Assembly (NCBI GenBank): GCA_000432775.1
Contig: HF990412.1
Span: 77,989 to 110,015, forward strand
Source of the DNA: Alistipes sp. CAG:831
GTDB taxonomy: Bacteria; Bacteroidota; Bacteroidia; Bacteroidales; UBA932
Length of the DNA: 32,027 nucleotides
Reading direction: 5' to 3'
The notes below the pieces were generated by a model, which did no database searches, was not told the origin of the DNA, and was given only the letters and a program-made list of their open reading frames with translations. Made by a program: the position numbers and the translations under genes. Of the stretch, positions 31,720 through 32,027 are shown piece by piece. Every line of letters starts with the position of its first letter. Position 1 is the stretch's first letter.

Positions 31720-31930
31720 ACTCCTTCCGAAGGAGTCGCGTTTCCCCGTCATTTCCACACTCCTTCAGAAGGAATAGAGAACGCTCACCCTCGCTGCAGG
31801 CACCGTAGAGCCATTTTGCCGTAAATCTACCCTGTACTCCTTCCGAAGGAGTCGTGTTTTCCGTGTATTTTCCTACTCCTTCCGAATGAGTAGGGGACGC
31901 TCATCCTCGATACGGATACACGGAGAGCTG
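31720..31930. repeat. Two diverged 116-bp tandem units with four palindromes
   Basis: A 17-base palindrome, ACTCCTTCCGAAGGAGT or a close variant, occurs at 31720, 31759, 31836 and 31875. The spacings are 39, 77 and 39, so a unit of 116 bases is repeated; a second shared stretch (CGCTCA-x-CCTCG at 31782 and 31898) has the same 116-base offset. The rest of 31639-32010 shows no gene. Confidence 0.7.
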
Positions 31931-32010
31931 CTTTAACGAATTTACTTCGGGGTGCACTTTGTTTTTCAAACATCTGTAAATCAGTAATCTGCAAAAACTG
32001 CTGCACATTA

Positions 32011-32027
32011 GACCTGTCTCAAAAGAG
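32011..32027. other. Possible insertion-sequence terminal sequence at the window edge
   Basis: GACCTGTCTCAAAAGAG at the last bases resembles, from memory, terminal repeats of some Bacteroidetes insertion sequences. No transposase is inside the window, so this is only a hint. Confidence 0.2.

Noticed and set aside
31630..31824. 64-codon frame after rho
   Set aside because: It runs through the palindromic repeats (its residues mirror the repeat unit), so it is a repeat artefact.
31720..31930. CRISPR array
   Set aside because: Repeats are 17-base palindromes with alternating 39/77 spacing and the intervening sequence is itself repeated, unlike unique spacers; no cas genes.

Overview
The window looks like a chromosomal segment from a gut-type Bacteroidales bacterium. 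The evidence is a set of Bacteroidetes-style promoters (TTTG, 19-22 bases, then TAnnTTTG), a Rho with a long Q/P/A-rich insertion, a Bacteroidetes-type LptD, a rsfS-ftsH-cdsA-psd gene run, family-2 OMP decarboxylase, and outer-membrane beta-barrel and TPR-HTH transmembrane regulator families typical of the phylum. The genus cannot be fixed from the sequence alone.

Layout. 1-1012: the 3' part of a multi-cluster ferredoxin gene, then a collapsed relic of a Tat/lipoprotein aldo/keto reductase that kept only its two ends. 1094-3255: a LysR regulator and a YeiH-type membrane transporter. 3277-12644: an accessory island, AT-rich in its first half, which is the most interesting part. It holds a membrane-spanning TPR-HTH regulator split by a frameshift, a small secreted DUF3244-like protein, two tandem Cys-rich double-glycine peptide precursors, a 134-aa protein of unknown function, a radical SAM/SPASM maturase, an outer-membrane beta-barrel protein, a C39-peptidase ABC exporter, and a 55-aa membrane protein. 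12645-13484: no convincing gene, but hairpins and a 443-bp segment bounded by perfect 14-bp inverted repeats. 13485-19759 (minus strand): housekeeping run rsfS-ftsH-cdsA-psd-M20 peptidase-pyrF. 19811-20593: birA, divergent from rsfS. 20600-26301 (minus): amidase-mlaD-like-dnaA-pepD-rpe. 26415-31520 (plus): lptD, ridA, rho. 31521-32027: gene-free, with a very long hairpin, a terminator-like stem-loop and a 116-bp-period palindromic repeat.

How the island probably works (inference): the two 58-61 aa precursors share a leader ending in Gly-Gly and a 31-residue core with identical cysteine spacing (C-x3-C-x2-C-x3-C-x2-C). The radical SAM enzyme, which carries a PqqD-like N-terminal region for leader recognition, would modify the core. 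The C39 domain of the ABC exporter would cut after Gly-Gly and move the product across the inner membrane. The co-transcribed beta-barrel protein may handle the outer membrane, since no HlyD-type adaptor or TolC-type channel is present. The upstream one-component regulator is predicted to control the operon through dyad sequences next to its promoter, although its gene is frameshifted in this sequence.
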